From Bremerella alba (GTDB lineage Bacteria; Planctomycetota; Planctomycetia; Pirellulales; Pirellulaceae), in the NCBI RefSeq assembly GCF_013618625.1, contig NZ_JABRWO010000004.1:186001-250000 (forward strand): DNA of 64,000 nucleotides. The letters are read 5' to 3'. A program made the position numbers and the translations under genes. Positions within the stretch are counted from its first letter, which is position 1; the number at the start of each line of letters is the position of its first letter. The notes below the pieces were generated by a model that saw only the letters and a list, made by a program, of their open reading frames with translations, was not told the origin of the DNA and ran no database searches. Shown piece by piece: positions 24,478 to 32,916 of the stretch.

Positions 24478-24963
24478 ATGCCTGCGTCCCCAAGCAGCCC
24501 AAATCCTTACAGCAGCCCGGCCTCTGATCCGTCTCCTCGACCGCTACCCAGGTCGCAGGCCGCTCATGGGTTAGGTATTTCCTCGATGGTAATCATCACG
24601 TGCGGAGCGATTTATCTTGTCGTCGCACTAGCAACCATTCCGATATCTATCCTGATGTATCGTGATGTCACGGCAGAGAGTGAAGCGTACGCACAGCCGT
24701 CGTTTTACCTGGATAGTGCGCTTAAAGCGCTGATTTACGAGTTGGCATTTGCGGTCATTGGCAGCTTACTGATCTTTGCCGGATGGTCGATACGCAGTCG
24801 AAAAAACTATTGGGTTAGTGTGATAGGCTCTGTCATTGGATGTCTGCCACTTCCGCTGGTCATTCTTTCGTTCTTCCCCTCGGCTTGGGCTCTGTGGAAC
24901 CTCTCGCGATCAGGTATTCGCGAGCAATTTCAAGGCAAACCGATCGGAATCAACAAGGGTTAA
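24478..24963 (+). CDS. Small membrane protein with proline-rich N-terminus
   Basis: The product has 161 residues. The first 30 are Pro/Ser-rich (MPASPSSPNPYSSPASDP) and probably cytoplasmic and disordered. Three hydrophobic segments follow: VIITCGAIYLVVALATIPIS, LIYELAFAVIGSLLIFAGW and SVIGSVIGCLPLPLVILSFF. A short C-terminal tail ends it. The MNPY-type N-terminus plus three to four helices is a common planctomycete hypothetical architecture. I do not know its function. A possible terminator follows at 25055-25080. Confidence 0.7.
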   Translation: MPASPSSPNPYSSPASDPSPRPLPRSQAAHGLGISSMVIITCGAIYLVVALATIPISILMYRDVTAESEAYAQPSFYLDSALKALIYELAFAVIGSLLIFAGWSIRSRKNYWVSVIGSVIGCLPLPLVILSFFPSAWALWNLSRSGIREQFQGKPIGINKG

Positions 24964-25054
24964 CCCAAGCTGTACCAACGATTTCTTTCTCCTGCGGCTA
25001 GTTCGTTGGAACTATATGCCGTGCAAGACTGTCAGAAATTCTGGTATGTTTTAT

Positions 25055-25080
25055 GAAATCGTTTCGGGGGCGAAACTTTC
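25055..25080 (+). terminator. Possible terminator after the small membrane protein
   Basis: GTTTCG (25061-25066) pairs with CGAAAC (25071-25076) around GGGG, flanked by GAAA and TTTC, then TTTCTAC. The stem is short and the T-run weak. It could also be an operator for the BlaI gene downstream. Confidence 0.4.
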
Positions 25081-25137
25081 TACTACTAGCTACGGATTCA
25101 TCCGTACTCCTGCCAATTAGTCATGAAAGCATTTCGA

Positions 25138-25162
25138 TTGAATTTATGTGACTCTGATTCAA
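25138..25162 (+). promoter_or_regulatory. Possible operator of the BlaI/M56 operon
   Basis: TTGAAT and ATTCAA form an inverted repeat with 13 bases between, directly upstream of the BlaI-type repressor ATG at 25181. BlaI-family dimers bind dyads near their own promoters. This dyad is a candidate by position only. Confidence 0.35.
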
Positions 25163-25180
25163 AGTTGATATTTAAATAAA

Positions 25181-25576
25181 ATGGCAAGGCCCAAGCAGGA
25201 AACCCCTACAACCGGTGAACTGGAAGTCCTCAAAGTCCTCTGGAAGCGAGGCCCCAGCACCGTCCGTGAAGTTCTGGAAGAACTAAACACACAAGAACGG
25301 ACGCGCGCTTATACGTCTGTGATGAGTCTGATGAACGTGATGGCTGATAAAGGTCTGTTGGATCGTGAACCTCTTGGCCGAGCATTTCAATACACGGCCA
25401 GACGACCTCAGGAAAAAACCCTCGGGGGCATTGTGAACGACATTCTCGGTCGCGTCTTCGAGGGCTCCGCACCATCTTTAGTTGCCCATTTGCTGGAAGA
25501 ATCGAAGCCCAATGCGTTAGAATTGGAGCAGATCCGTAAGGCTTTGGAACAATACGAGGAGGAGAATCACGCTTGA
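25181..25576 (+). CDS. BlaI/MecI/CopY family repressor
   Basis: This 131-residue protein has the winged-helix N-terminal domain of the family: TPTTGELEVLKVLWKRGPSTVREVLEEL, then AYTSVMSLMNVMADKGLLDRE and the wing GRAFQYTARRPQE. The last 40 residues make the helical dimerisation region. Family members repress an operon until cleaved by the partner metalloprotease. That partner is the overlapping downstream gene: the stop codon TGA shares its A with the next ATG, so the two are translationally coupled. The target genes in planctomycetes are generally unknown, and resistance to beta-lactams should not be assumed. Confidence 0.9.
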   Translation: MARPKQETPTTGELEVLKVLWKRGPSTVREVLEELNTQERTRAYTSVMSLMNVMADKGLLDREPLGRAFQYTARRPQEKTLGGIVNDILGRVFEGSAPSLVAHLLEESKPNALELEQIRKALEQYEEENHA

Positions 25577-27003
25577 TGTGGAGTGTGCTGCAAAGCCCAT
25601 TGGGAATGGAACTGACCTTTGTCTTGCTACACTTTGTGTGGCAAGCAACGGTACTTTACTGTGCTTGGCGTCTGATAAGCACGCTCCCCCAATTCCGGTT
25701 GCCGCAATCGCGGTACTGTGGCGCTTTGGCAACTTTGCTGCTAATCCTTATGTGTCCGGCAATTACCTTCGGCCTGCTCGACACACGCGACTTACCGACT
25801 GGATCACGCCCTGAACTCTTAGTCGAAGCTTCTACGCCACAGATCTCTTTAGAGACTGAAACCACAAGCAACGGGGCATTCGCATCTAAGGATACAACCT
25901 CCGCACAAGATCTGCTAAACACAGCACACAACAACTCTTCGTATTCCCTTGCCAACGTTGCTTATCTCGTGGTGCTGATTCAGCCCTATTTGATGCTGTT
26001 TTGGACAACAGGCGTCATTGTGTTGGGATTGCGAATTTGCATTAGCTATCTGGGCACGGTCTGGCTTCGTCGAGTTGGCTTGGGTTCGATTGACTCCGAC
26101 CTTCTGGTGCGCTATGCCAATTTGGCTACCCGTTTGAATTTGCTGCATCTTCCGCCGGTTGCCTTTTCGCATCGCATCAGTCAAGCATTGACCGTCGGAC
26201 TGCTGCGTCCGATGGTACTTTTGCCGGCAGCATGGATGACAGAGATTTCACCTGAGGTCCTGGAAGCCGTCCTTTCGCATGAACTTGCACATATTCGCCG
26301 CCAAGACTTATGGATAAACTTCCTGCAACGCGTGGCGGAGACGATCTTTTTTTATCATCCGGTGGTATGGTGGATTTCGACGGAAATCCGGCGAGAACGT
26401 GAAGTCTGCTGCGACGACTTGGCAATCGAGGCTTTGGGACAACGTCTCGGCTACGCCAAATCGCTGGAACAAGTCGCATCTTGGCAACACGACCATTCCA
26501 ACGGGATGCTCGCAGCCCACTTTCTCGGAGAGCATCAAGGACAACTGATCGGGCGTGTTCGCCAGATATTGGGAATTTCTACCCCACAAGCAGGCGAACG
26601 GTCGTGGCCGGCCGGTTTGATACTGGTGTTCATACCGCTGATGCTATGGGTTACCTCAGCCATCCTCTGGCCAGAGACGGTCTCCCAAGCCAGTGCGGAA
26701 GGTACGGCAGTTGCCACCAGCGATGTTGTTGAAGAAGTTCTCCCATCTCTGCATTCTCGTCGCGCCCATCAGCATCAAGCCCTTCCTGCTAACGACGCGG
26801 CGCATCAAGATCGAGGGGAAGAGTTGAGCAATCAATCGGTCGTCGAAGTCCTTCACGAGCTTCGAGAAGAGGTTCGCCAGTTGCGAGACCAAGTGAGAGA
26901 ACTGAAGGATCATCATGATCGTCGGCCACCACCACCTCCACGTCACCACCCTCCTCACGATCGACGACATCGCCCACATCCCGGCAGTGAATTCGACCGG
27001 TAA
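25576..27003 (+). CDS. M56 family (BlaR1-type) membrane metalloprotease
   Basis: The product has 475 residues from the ATG at 25576. It has hydrophobic segments at about 11-33, 48-65, 125-165 and 340-360. The zinc motif HELAHIRRQD lies at 235-244, with EREVCCDDLA further on as the likely third-ligand region. The extracytoplasmic sensor (penicillin-binding) domain of staphylococcal BlaR1 is absent. The C-terminus instead carries a coiled coil (VVEVLHELREEVRQLRDQVR) and a Pro/His/Arg-rich tail of about 25 residues. It is expected to cleave the co-encoded BlaI-type repressor. The trigger is unknown, and the His-rich tail suggests metal sensing as one option. Confidence 0.88.
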   Translation: MWSVLQSPLGMELTFVLLHFVWQATVLYCAWRLISTLPQFRLPQSRYCGALATLLLILMCPAITFGLLDTRDLPTGSRPELLVEASTPQISLETETTSNGAFASKDTTSAQDLLNTAHNNSSYSLANVAYLVVLIQPYLMLFWTTGVIVLGLRICISYLGTVWLRRVGLGSIDSDLLVRYANLATRLNLLHLPPVAFSHRISQALTVGLLRPMVLLPAAWMTEISPEVLEAVLSHELAHIRRQDLWINFLQRVAETIFFYHPVVWWISTEIRREREVCCDDLAIEALGQRLGYAKSLEQVASWQHDHSNGMLAAHFLGEHQGQLIGRVRQILGISTPQAGERSWPAGLILVFIPLMLWVTSAILWPETVSQASAEGTAVATSDVVEEVLPSLHSRRAHQHQALPANDAAHQDRGEELSNQSVVEVLHELREEVRQLRDQVRELKDHHDRRPPPPPRHHPPHDRRHRPHPGSEFDR

Positions 27004-27078
27004 ATCTCTCTAGTACGCCGAACCCCCAGCTAGTCGCGTGATTCGTTTTGTTCGCATCTGGATGGCCAATTGAGTTAT

Positions 27079-27876
27079 ATGAGTTCACCTTCTTCCAAGC
27101 CATCATGGCAACTTCCAACTGGTGTAACGAGAGGGTCACTCGACTATATCGAGTCGCCAGCGATCGCCGACGGTTACGATGAAGATCTGACCTTTGGCAG
27201 CGAATTTCAATTTGACGAACAAGTCGTGGCCGACTTTATTCCAGCAACCGGCCTTGTCGCGGATCTAGGATGCGGAACAGCTCGAGCGCTAATCCCGCTG
27301 GTCCGTCGCGGCAATCGAGGGCTTGCCGTCGACCTGTCGGACGAAATGCTGCGTATCGTCGCTGAAAAGGCTCAACGCGAAAACCTCGACATCAAATGCC
27401 AACAGGCTAACCTGGTGGAACTCGAGGCGATTGCAGACCAGTCGATTGATCATGCGATTTGCATGTTCAGCACGCTGGGAATGATTAAAGGAGCCGTCTA
27501 CCGCAAGCAGTTCCTTGACCATGTCCATCGCATCCTCAAGCCCGGCGGAAAGTTTGTCGTGCACGTCCATAACTTCTGGTTCAATTTATTTGAGCCAGAC
27601 GGCTTGCTTTGGATCGCTTCGCATTTAGTCAAATCGAAGTTGACCAGCGAGCTAGAACGCGGGGACAAGTACTATCGCTATCGGGGAATCCCCAACTTCT
27701 TCTTACATGTCTTCAGCCGCAGTGAATTTGCCAAGTCACTGAAAACTAGCGACTTTCAGGTGACTCGCCTGGTTCCGCTATGCATGGATCGCCAAGCCGA
27801 GCTTTCGCATCCATGGTTATTGGGCAGCGTGCGGGCCAGCGGCTGGATCGCCTTATGCGAGAAACCACCGAGGTAG
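27079..27876 (+). CDS. Class I SAM-dependent methyltransferase
   Basis: The product has 265 residues from the ATG at 27079; a TTG three codons upstream is also in frame. Motif I is VADLGCGTARALIPLV, followed by the acidic motif GLAVDLSDEML, then DHAICMFSTLGMIKG and a post-II RILKPGGKFVVHVHN. This is a type 11/25-like methyltransferase of unknown substrate. It ends six bases before the convergent MscS-type channel gene. The overlap region holds a small GAAGT-ATC-ACTTC hairpin. Confidence 0.83.
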   Translation: MSSPSSKPSWQLPTGVTRGSLDYIESPAIADGYDEDLTFGSEFQFDEQVVADFIPATGLVADLGCGTARALIPLVRRGNRGLAVDLSDEMLRIVAEKAQRENLDIKCQQANLVELEAIADQSIDHAICMFSTLGMIKGAVYRKQFLDHVHRILKPGGKFVVHVHNFWFNLFEPDGLLWIASHLVKSKLTSELERGDKYYRYRGIPNFFLHVFSRSEFAKSLKTSDFQVTRLVPLCMDRQAELSHPWLLGSVRASGWIALCEKPPR

Positions 27877-27882
27877 GAAGTA

Positions 27883-29736
27883 TCACTTCTTTCGACGACG
27901 GGAATCGATATCTTCATATTGATGCGGGCCCGGGAAGTCGACAAGACCGCGACGTTCGTTAGGCATCGGCAATGGGCCGGCGATTTCCGCGGCCGCTCGA
28001 CGTCCTGCTTCTTCTGGTAGTTCGTTGGCTTCAGCAAAGGCCTGGGGCTCTTCCTGGTAGAGATGAATCGTCTGCGTAGGAAACGCAAACTGCACCCCAA
28101 GTTGTTTCGCTAAGCGAACGATGTCGACAAACAACCGGTGTCGCTCGCGCAGTTCGACACTCCAGTCGTTGCAATCTAAGTAAAGATTTACAAGGATATC
28201 AAGCGAACTGGCAGCAAACTGGTTTAGATAGACCTGATAATAGTCTTTCCGCGTGTAAGGCTGTCGACGGATTAACTCTCGGATCCCCTCACAAAACGCA
28301 TCGATTTGCTCTGGCGTCGTATCGTACTGAACCGCGATCATCGTCTTGACGCGACGAAACGTGCGGCGGCCCATATTATCGACCTTGGCCGTAATCAGTA
28401 AGCTATTGGGCAGGGTCACTAAGCTGTTGTCGAATGTGCGAATCTTAGTACTTCGCATCCCCATTGTCTCGACGGTGCCTTCCACCCCTTCGGTGATGAT
28501 CCAGTCGCCAATTTCAAATGGGCGATCAACCATGACCGTTAGCGATCCAAAAACATTGCTCAGCGTTTCCTTGGCCGCCAAAGCGATCGCAATACCGCCG
28601 ATCCCCAACGAGCCCAATAGCCCAACAATCGGCAGAGAAAACGACTCCGCAAAGATCAGAATCCCAATACAGACGGTAAACGTCTTGAGCGTTTTACTGA
28701 CCGCGGGAAGCAGGAGATCATCGTACTTTCTCCCTCGCTTTGACGCCGAATGGATCAGCAGAACAATCACCAAATCGATGATGCGGAAAATGAACCAGGT
28801 GCCGGCAACAATCCCAAACAGTTGAACGCCGTAGATAAGGATTGCTCGGAATAAGTCCGGCAACCGAAACAGCCAAAGACCGAAGTACCAGGTCAGCGCC
28901 ATGGCCGTCAAACCAATCGGCGTCCAGGCATTTTCAAAAACTTCTCGAAGGTCTTCATCCTTGGCCGTTCTGGCAAAGCGAACACGACGAATGAACTGCA
29001 AGAGCCATTGCACGATGACGTCCACGAAGTAGCCCGCAATGACAAGGGCCAGCAAGCAGATCCACTGATAGGTGGGAAGAACGAAGTGCTCTTGGCGATA
29101 GAATGGCGGCACCTTCGATTCCAGCCATAGCGCAAAGGTTGGCTTCGGCTTCGGAGCACTGCTTCCGTCCACTGCTTCGCGTTTCTCTACGGCTTCAATG
29201 TCCGGTGCGTATTTCTTGGCCAGGCCTCCAATCGCAGCGACCGCTTTCGCGCTAAAACTCCAGAGCCCTTGTGGCCCCTTCGTCAGCGTCATATCGGCAG
29301 CATCTTCTTCTTGATCAACAGGAACCCGTCCGTCCCCTTCACCAAAAATGGGCACCTCGAATTGCTCAGCTTCGGTCTGTTCCGGAATCAGCGACGGATC
29401 GACCCCCCATAAGGTCGAAAGCAATTGATAGAGTTCGTAAGCCAGATCGAGCTTAGATTGCTTGGGCGTTCCGGACCGTTCGCTGAAATCCATGCATGCG
29501 AGGGCCGTGTCATAGTCGCCATTCTGCATTGACTCAAGAAAAGTTGTGACGGCAGCGCGCGGATTTCCTTGCTTCACGAGCAACTTAGGATCAGCCGCCG
29601 GGGGATCGACCGGTTTTTCGCTTTTCCCGGCTTCTGGGATAATGCCAGGGATGGCCTGCGCATGAACCGATACTGTCAATGCAAGCTGACATAACAGAAT
29701 GCCGCAAAGCGCGAAGCGAAACAAATTGCTAGCCAT
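27883..29736 (-). CDS. Mechanosensitive ion channel, MscS family
   Basis: This 617-residue protein has an N-terminal signal peptide (FRFALCGILLCQLALTVSVHA) followed by a polar domain of about 175 residues unique to the longer family members. Hydrophobic segments follow near 230-250, 280-330 and 350-400. The conserved pore segment is GIGGIAIALAAKETLSNVFGSL, and the following beta domain contains VMVDRPFEIGDWI. The C-terminal vestibule domain is followed by a basic tail. It should gate on membrane tension during osmotic downshift. It is convergent with the methyltransferase gene. Confidence 0.92.
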   Translation of the reverse strand: MASNLFRFALCGILLCQLALTVSVHAQAIPGIIPEAGKSEKPVDPPAADPKLLVKQGNPRAAVTTFLESMQNGDYDTALACMDFSERSGTPKQSKLDLAYELYQLLSTLWGVDPSLIPEQTEAEQFEVPIFGEGDGRVPVDQEEDAADMTLTKGPQGLWSFSAKAVAAIGGLAKKYAPDIEAVEKREAVDGSSAPKPKPTFALWLESKVPPFYRQEHFVLPTYQWICLLALVIAGYFVDVIVQWLLQFIRRVRFARTAKDEDLREVFENAWTPIGLTAMALTWYFGLWLFRLPDLFRAILIYGVQLFGIVAGTWFIFRIIDLVIVLLIHSASKRGRKYDDLLLPAVSKTLKTFTVCIGILIFAESFSLPIVGLLGSLGIGGIAIALAAKETLSNVFGSLTVMVDRPFEIGDWIITEGVEGTVETMGMRSTKIRTFDNSLVTLPNSLLITAKVDNMGRRTFRRVKTMIAVQYDTTPEQIDAFCEGIRELIRRQPYTRKDYYQVYLNQFAASSLDILVNLYLDCNDWSVELRERHRLFVDIVRLAKQLGVQFAFPTQTIHLYQEEPQAFAEANELPEEAGRRAAAEIAGPLPMPNERRGLVDFPGPHQYEDIDSRRRKK

Positions 29737-30223
29737 GATTGAAGGGAATCAAACCGTTGACGTTAGAGCAAGAGCGCGATCCATTGCTAACGTTCACTCA
29801 CCGCGAATCATTGCGGGAAGACATTCAGAGACCAACGATGCTATTCGTTTGGTTCGAAATAAAAAAGGCCCCCGGAAAGTTCGGATCCCAGGGGGGCAAA
29901 GGATTCCGTTCTTCTCCGGGAGCGATTGGTCGGTTCTAGGAATCGACATCCTGTCGAATCGAGCCGATTCTTTCGGTTGCAATATTCAAGAGTTATCAAG
30001 CCAGCCTGATCGACATCCGTGTCAAACATCCGGCTCACGATCCGCGAAAAACCAGCGAACTGGCTCTTCTTATGCAGGAAACATCTCTTGGATACGCAAG
30101 TCCAGACAACCGTCTCGATGCTCCGCAACGAGGACATGTCGTCCGTGTGAGGCGGTAAATTATTGGTTTTCAGAAAACGGATCAACCCCGCTTTCTTGAA
30201 AAGAATTTGACAGAAAGAAAGAA
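29737..30223. other. Gene-free region between MscS and GGDEF genes
   Basis: No convincing gene is visible in these 487 bases on either strand. It contains a minus-strand terminator at 29861-29897, more than 300 bases past the GGDEF stop, which leaves room for a long 3' untranslated region or a small RNA ending there. The rest, nearer 29737, would hold the MscS promoter. Confidence 0.5.
29861..29897 (-). terminator. Rho-independent terminator on the minus strand
   Basis: On the minus strand GCCCCC pairs with GGGGGC over an 18-base loop and is followed directly by TTTTTTATTT. The stem is G/C-only with a good T-run. It ends a leftward transcript, presumably the GGDEF gene or a small RNA. Confidence 0.7.
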
Positions 30224-31774
30224 TTATCCGTTTGCTATCACTGCCTCAGGAGTGACACGCAGGGGAGACTCCCAATCCATTTCGTGACGCAGCAGGTAAA
30301 CGGCATTTCCTCCTGTGCCGAGAGCATGTCCATGCGCCGACTCACTTCGCGACAGCATGTGCTCGGCTTCGTCCCCTTCCAATGCATGCGAGACTCCGCA
30401 CGAAATCGTGATTCGAATCACATCGGTTGGCGTTTTAAGCTCCATGCGTGAGATCGCATCCCGTGCACGTTCGGCGACGGCAGCGGCATCTTGACCATCT
30501 GCTGCCGGAAGCAAGGCCCCGAACTGGTTATCGGCCAATTGACAGATGTGATCCATATCCCGCAGGGCAGCCCCAAAGACTTGCATCACCGCGTGCTGAA
30601 TCGCCACAAAGTCGGGATGCTCTTCCACAGGCTTGTCATCAATCAAATCGATACAGGCAATGATCAATGCGAGCGGTTGCCGCTTACGATGAAAGAGAGC
30701 CAAGCGTCGATTCACATCAAGGATGAACGCTTCACGACGAGCGATCGTGCTACTCTCTTCATCCACCTCGATCACGGGATCCTCGTTTCGGCGAGCGATC
30801 TCATGGCAAGTCTGACCATCGTGCCAGCAACCACGATTACGACCATCTCGCTTTGCCGCATACAAGGCTCGGTCGGCACGTCCGAGCCACTCGCTCGCAT
30901 CGCTGTCTCTTCCGATTTCGGCGACCCCTAAACTGGCCGTGACATTCAGTTCTTTCTGCTCGAAATCGATGACCAGTCGTTCGATGTTCCGATTAAGACG
31001 CTGGGTGGCCACCTTGGCGTCAAACATTTCCGTTCCCGGTATAAGCACGGCGAACTCTTCGCCGCCGTATCGCATCACGTTTCCCCCAATGCCTCGAACG
31101 GTCTGACGAATCACTTCGCCCACCTTCTTTAAGCAGAGATCACCTGCTTGATGTCCGTGAAGGTCGTTAAAGGCTTTAAAATGATCGATATCGACCATAA
31201 CAAGAGACGAAGGACGCCGTAGGTCTCGCTTCGCCTCAAATAGTCGCTCGATCTCTTCATCGAAGACACGCCGATTGGGTAGCCCGGTCAATGCGTCGGT
31301 CCGCGCCTCAACACGATGCGACCGCAGCAATTGAGATTGTTCCTGCAAGCGGGCCTCGGCCAAGTTTAGACGAGAGTCGAGATGTCGATTGGCATCGATC
31401 AATCGCGAAATGACTCTCGATGCGCCAGCCGGATCCGAAACTTGCGACGTGGCAATCAAATCGTGATTGATTTGCTCGACGGATTGCGAATGCTCATGCA
31501 CTTCAATTCGTACACCATCGGCTAGACTACGAACACGTTCAACAACTTCATTGATCGTCTCGGCAGCCGCTACGTCTGTTTTTTGCGAGCACTCTTCTAG
31601 ATTTAGCAGACTTGCTTGCGGATTGTCTTCGACAAGTACTGAAGCGTTATTCGACGGAGACTTTTCGTTGCGATCTGCTCTCTTCGAAGGAAATCGCAAC
31701 CATTGGGCCGCGACAAACCCAATTCCGAAAAACATCACGCAAAGAAGAAGATGGATCAATGTGAACTCTGACAT
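30224..31774 (-). CDS. Membrane-anchored tandem GGDEF protein (diguanylate cyclase)
   Basis: The product has 516 residues from the ATG at 31774 (MSEFTLIHLLLCVMFFGIGF), a signal-anchor start; the frame extends 37 codons upstream without homology. A coiled-coil linker covers about 55-155. The first GGDEF domain (about 155-325) has GGEEF at 237-241, DALTGLPNRR and DIDHFKAFND. The product-inhibition RxxD is replaced by RGIG. The second domain (about 350-500) is degenerate, with ADNQF in place of GGDEF. The first domain probably makes cyclic-di-GMP; the second may bind nucleotide or only assist. It is divergent from a response regulator. Confidence 0.9.
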   Translation of the reverse strand: MSEFTLIHLLLCVMFFGIGFVAAQWLRFPSKRADRNEKSPSNNASVLVEDNPQASLLNLEECSQKTDVAAAETINEVVERVRSLADGVRIEVHEHSQSVEQINHDLIATSQVSDPAGASRVISRLIDANRHLDSRLNLAEARLQEQSQLLRSHRVEARTDALTGLPNRRVFDEEIERLFEAKRDLRRPSSLVMVDIDHFKAFNDLHGHQAGDLCLKKVGEVIRQTVRGIGGNVMRYGGEEFAVLIPGTEMFDAKVATQRLNRNIERLVIDFEQKELNVTASLGVAEIGRDSDASEWLGRADRALYAAKRDGRNRGCWHDGQTCHEIARRNEDPVIEVDEESSTIARREAFILDVNRRLALFHRKRQPLALIIACIDLIDDKPVEEHPDFVAIQHAVMQVFGAALRDMDHICQLADNQFGALLPAADGQDAAAVAERARDAISRMELKTPTDVIRITISCGVSHALEGDEAEHMLSRSESAHGHALGTGGNAVYLLRHEMDWESPLRVTPEAVIANG

Positions 31775-31855
31775 CTTTGACGACACGACTACTGAGACAG
31801 ATGTAACGATCGTATGGATTGCAGATGGCAAACCGGTTCGACCGTAGAGGTCTTC

Positions 31856-31874
31856 AAGTGCGGCAGTCGCACTT
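31856..31874. promoter_or_regulatory. Palindromic candidate operator between GGDEF and response regulator
   Basis: AAGTGCG-GCAGT-CGCACTT is a perfect 7-bp inverted repeat with a 5-base centre, about 80 bp upstream of the GGDEF ATG. It lies in a 364-bp divergent region and could be a dimer site for a shared regulator. Confidence 0.4.
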
Positions 31875-31973
31875 AGGGGCAGCAACCTCTACATGTTTCT
31901 TATGTCATGCAAGACTCCGGTCAAACGAAACTGCCAAGATAGACTTCGAAAAGCGACTCTTCTTCTTTTTGCG

Positions 31974-32018
31974 CTTTTTAAAACGTTTTGCGGAATCACC
32001 GCAAGTTTCTTAAAAGGG
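31974..32018 (+). other. Imperfect hairpin in the leader of the response regulator gene
   Basis: TTGCGG-AATCA-CCGCAA (31988-32004) is a perfect inner stem extended outward by partly complementary T- and A-rich arms to about 31974 and 32018. It lies about 120 bp before the response regulator start and could be a leader structure or a terminator-like element. Confidence 0.35.
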
Positions 32019-32138
32019 GCCTATACTTACAACGGGAAATCCCCCAGCGGCACTTATGCTGCGCACCAATGCAACGGATTCGCTTGACGGTAGGCGACGA
32101 TTAATGAATTTTCGGCTTGTAGATTCAGGGGCAGTCTG

Positions 32139-32852
32139 ATGATGCTTGCAAAGAGCAACTCCAAACCTTCGTACCCTCGCGTATTGGTCGTCGACGATGA
32201 CGACGCAATCATGCGCGCTGTAGCACGCGTATTGGATTCCGACGAATCGATTCAGATAATCGGACAGACGACGCACGCGCAAGCAGCATTGGCGATGGTC
32301 GAGTCAACCAAACCAGATGTTGTTCTTATGGACATTCACATGCACGGACTAGATCCGTTCCTGGCCTGCAAACAAATCACAAAAGTAAGTGTCGGTCAGG
32401 CAAAGGTTCTCTTCTACACTGGGTTTCCGAAGGATAATTATCTGGACCGATGCCTGGAAGTAGGCGCTGCAGGAATCGTTTCAAAACACTCGGAATCCCT
32501 TCGCAATCTCGCATTTGCAATTCGTCATGTGGCCGCTGGTAATACCTACTTTTCTCCTGAACTTGATAAGCGACTGGTGCAGCGTAAAGATGGCGTGGCA
32601 ACTTCAAGACTGGCCACGTTAAGCGATCGAGAAGTGAGTGTGCTCCGTGAATTGTCGCTCGGTCGAACGCAATCCGAAATTGCAGATGCCTTGGACATAA
32701 GCGAACGCACCGTTAATAAAACGGTGGGGGATCTAAAATCTAAGTTAGAAGTGCAGACGATCAACGAGATGCTCATATTCGCTGTGAACGAAGGGCTCGT
32801 GCATCCAGAGTTGCAGTTCCTTCAGCGTCGCGACATCAACTCGGACGCTTAA
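32139..32852 (+). CDS. NarL/FixJ-type response regulator
   Basis: This 237-residue protein has an N-terminal receiver domain (VLVVDDDDAIMR with the acidic pocket, phosphoacceptor Asp in VVLMDIHMHG, and the conserved Lys in GIVSKHSE). A C-terminal LuxR-type helix-turn-helix follows (LSDREVSVLRELSLG, QSEIADALDISERTVNKTVGDL). The start could be the ATG at 32139 or 32142. It is a DNA-binding transcription factor activated by phosphorylation; no cognate histidine kinase is visible in the window. The gene is divergent from the GGDEF gene. Confidence 0.93.
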   Translation: MMLAKSNSKPSYPRVLVVDDDDAIMRAVARVLDSDESIQIIGQTTHAQAALAMVESTKPDVVLMDIHMHGLDPFLACKQITKVSVGQAKVLFYTGFPKDNYLDRCLEVGAAGIVSKHSESLRNLAFAIRHVAAGNTYFSPELDKRLVQRKDGVATSRLATLSDREVSVLRELSLGRTQSEIADALDISERTVNKTVGDLKSKLEVQTINEMLIFAVNEGLVHPELQFLQRRDINSDA

Positions 32853-32916
32853 TTTGTTCGTTGTGGTATGATGGTTTTCATTGCCCCGGTAACCATCTTC
32901 CCCCAGTTAGAACACC

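Noticed and set aside
25181-27003. Beta-lactam resistance operon
   Set aside because: The BlaI/M56 pair is present, but there is no beta-lactamase gene nearby and the sensor domain is absent.
30061-30075. Sigma-54-like TGGCTC-N5-ATGC
   Set aside because: The -24 and -12 elements each deviate from consensus and the site points at no gene.
29841-30185. 114-codon minus-strand frame as a possible gene before the terminator
   Set aside because: The sequence is low in structure, with no ribosome binding site or recognisable motif; it runs through the terminator stem.
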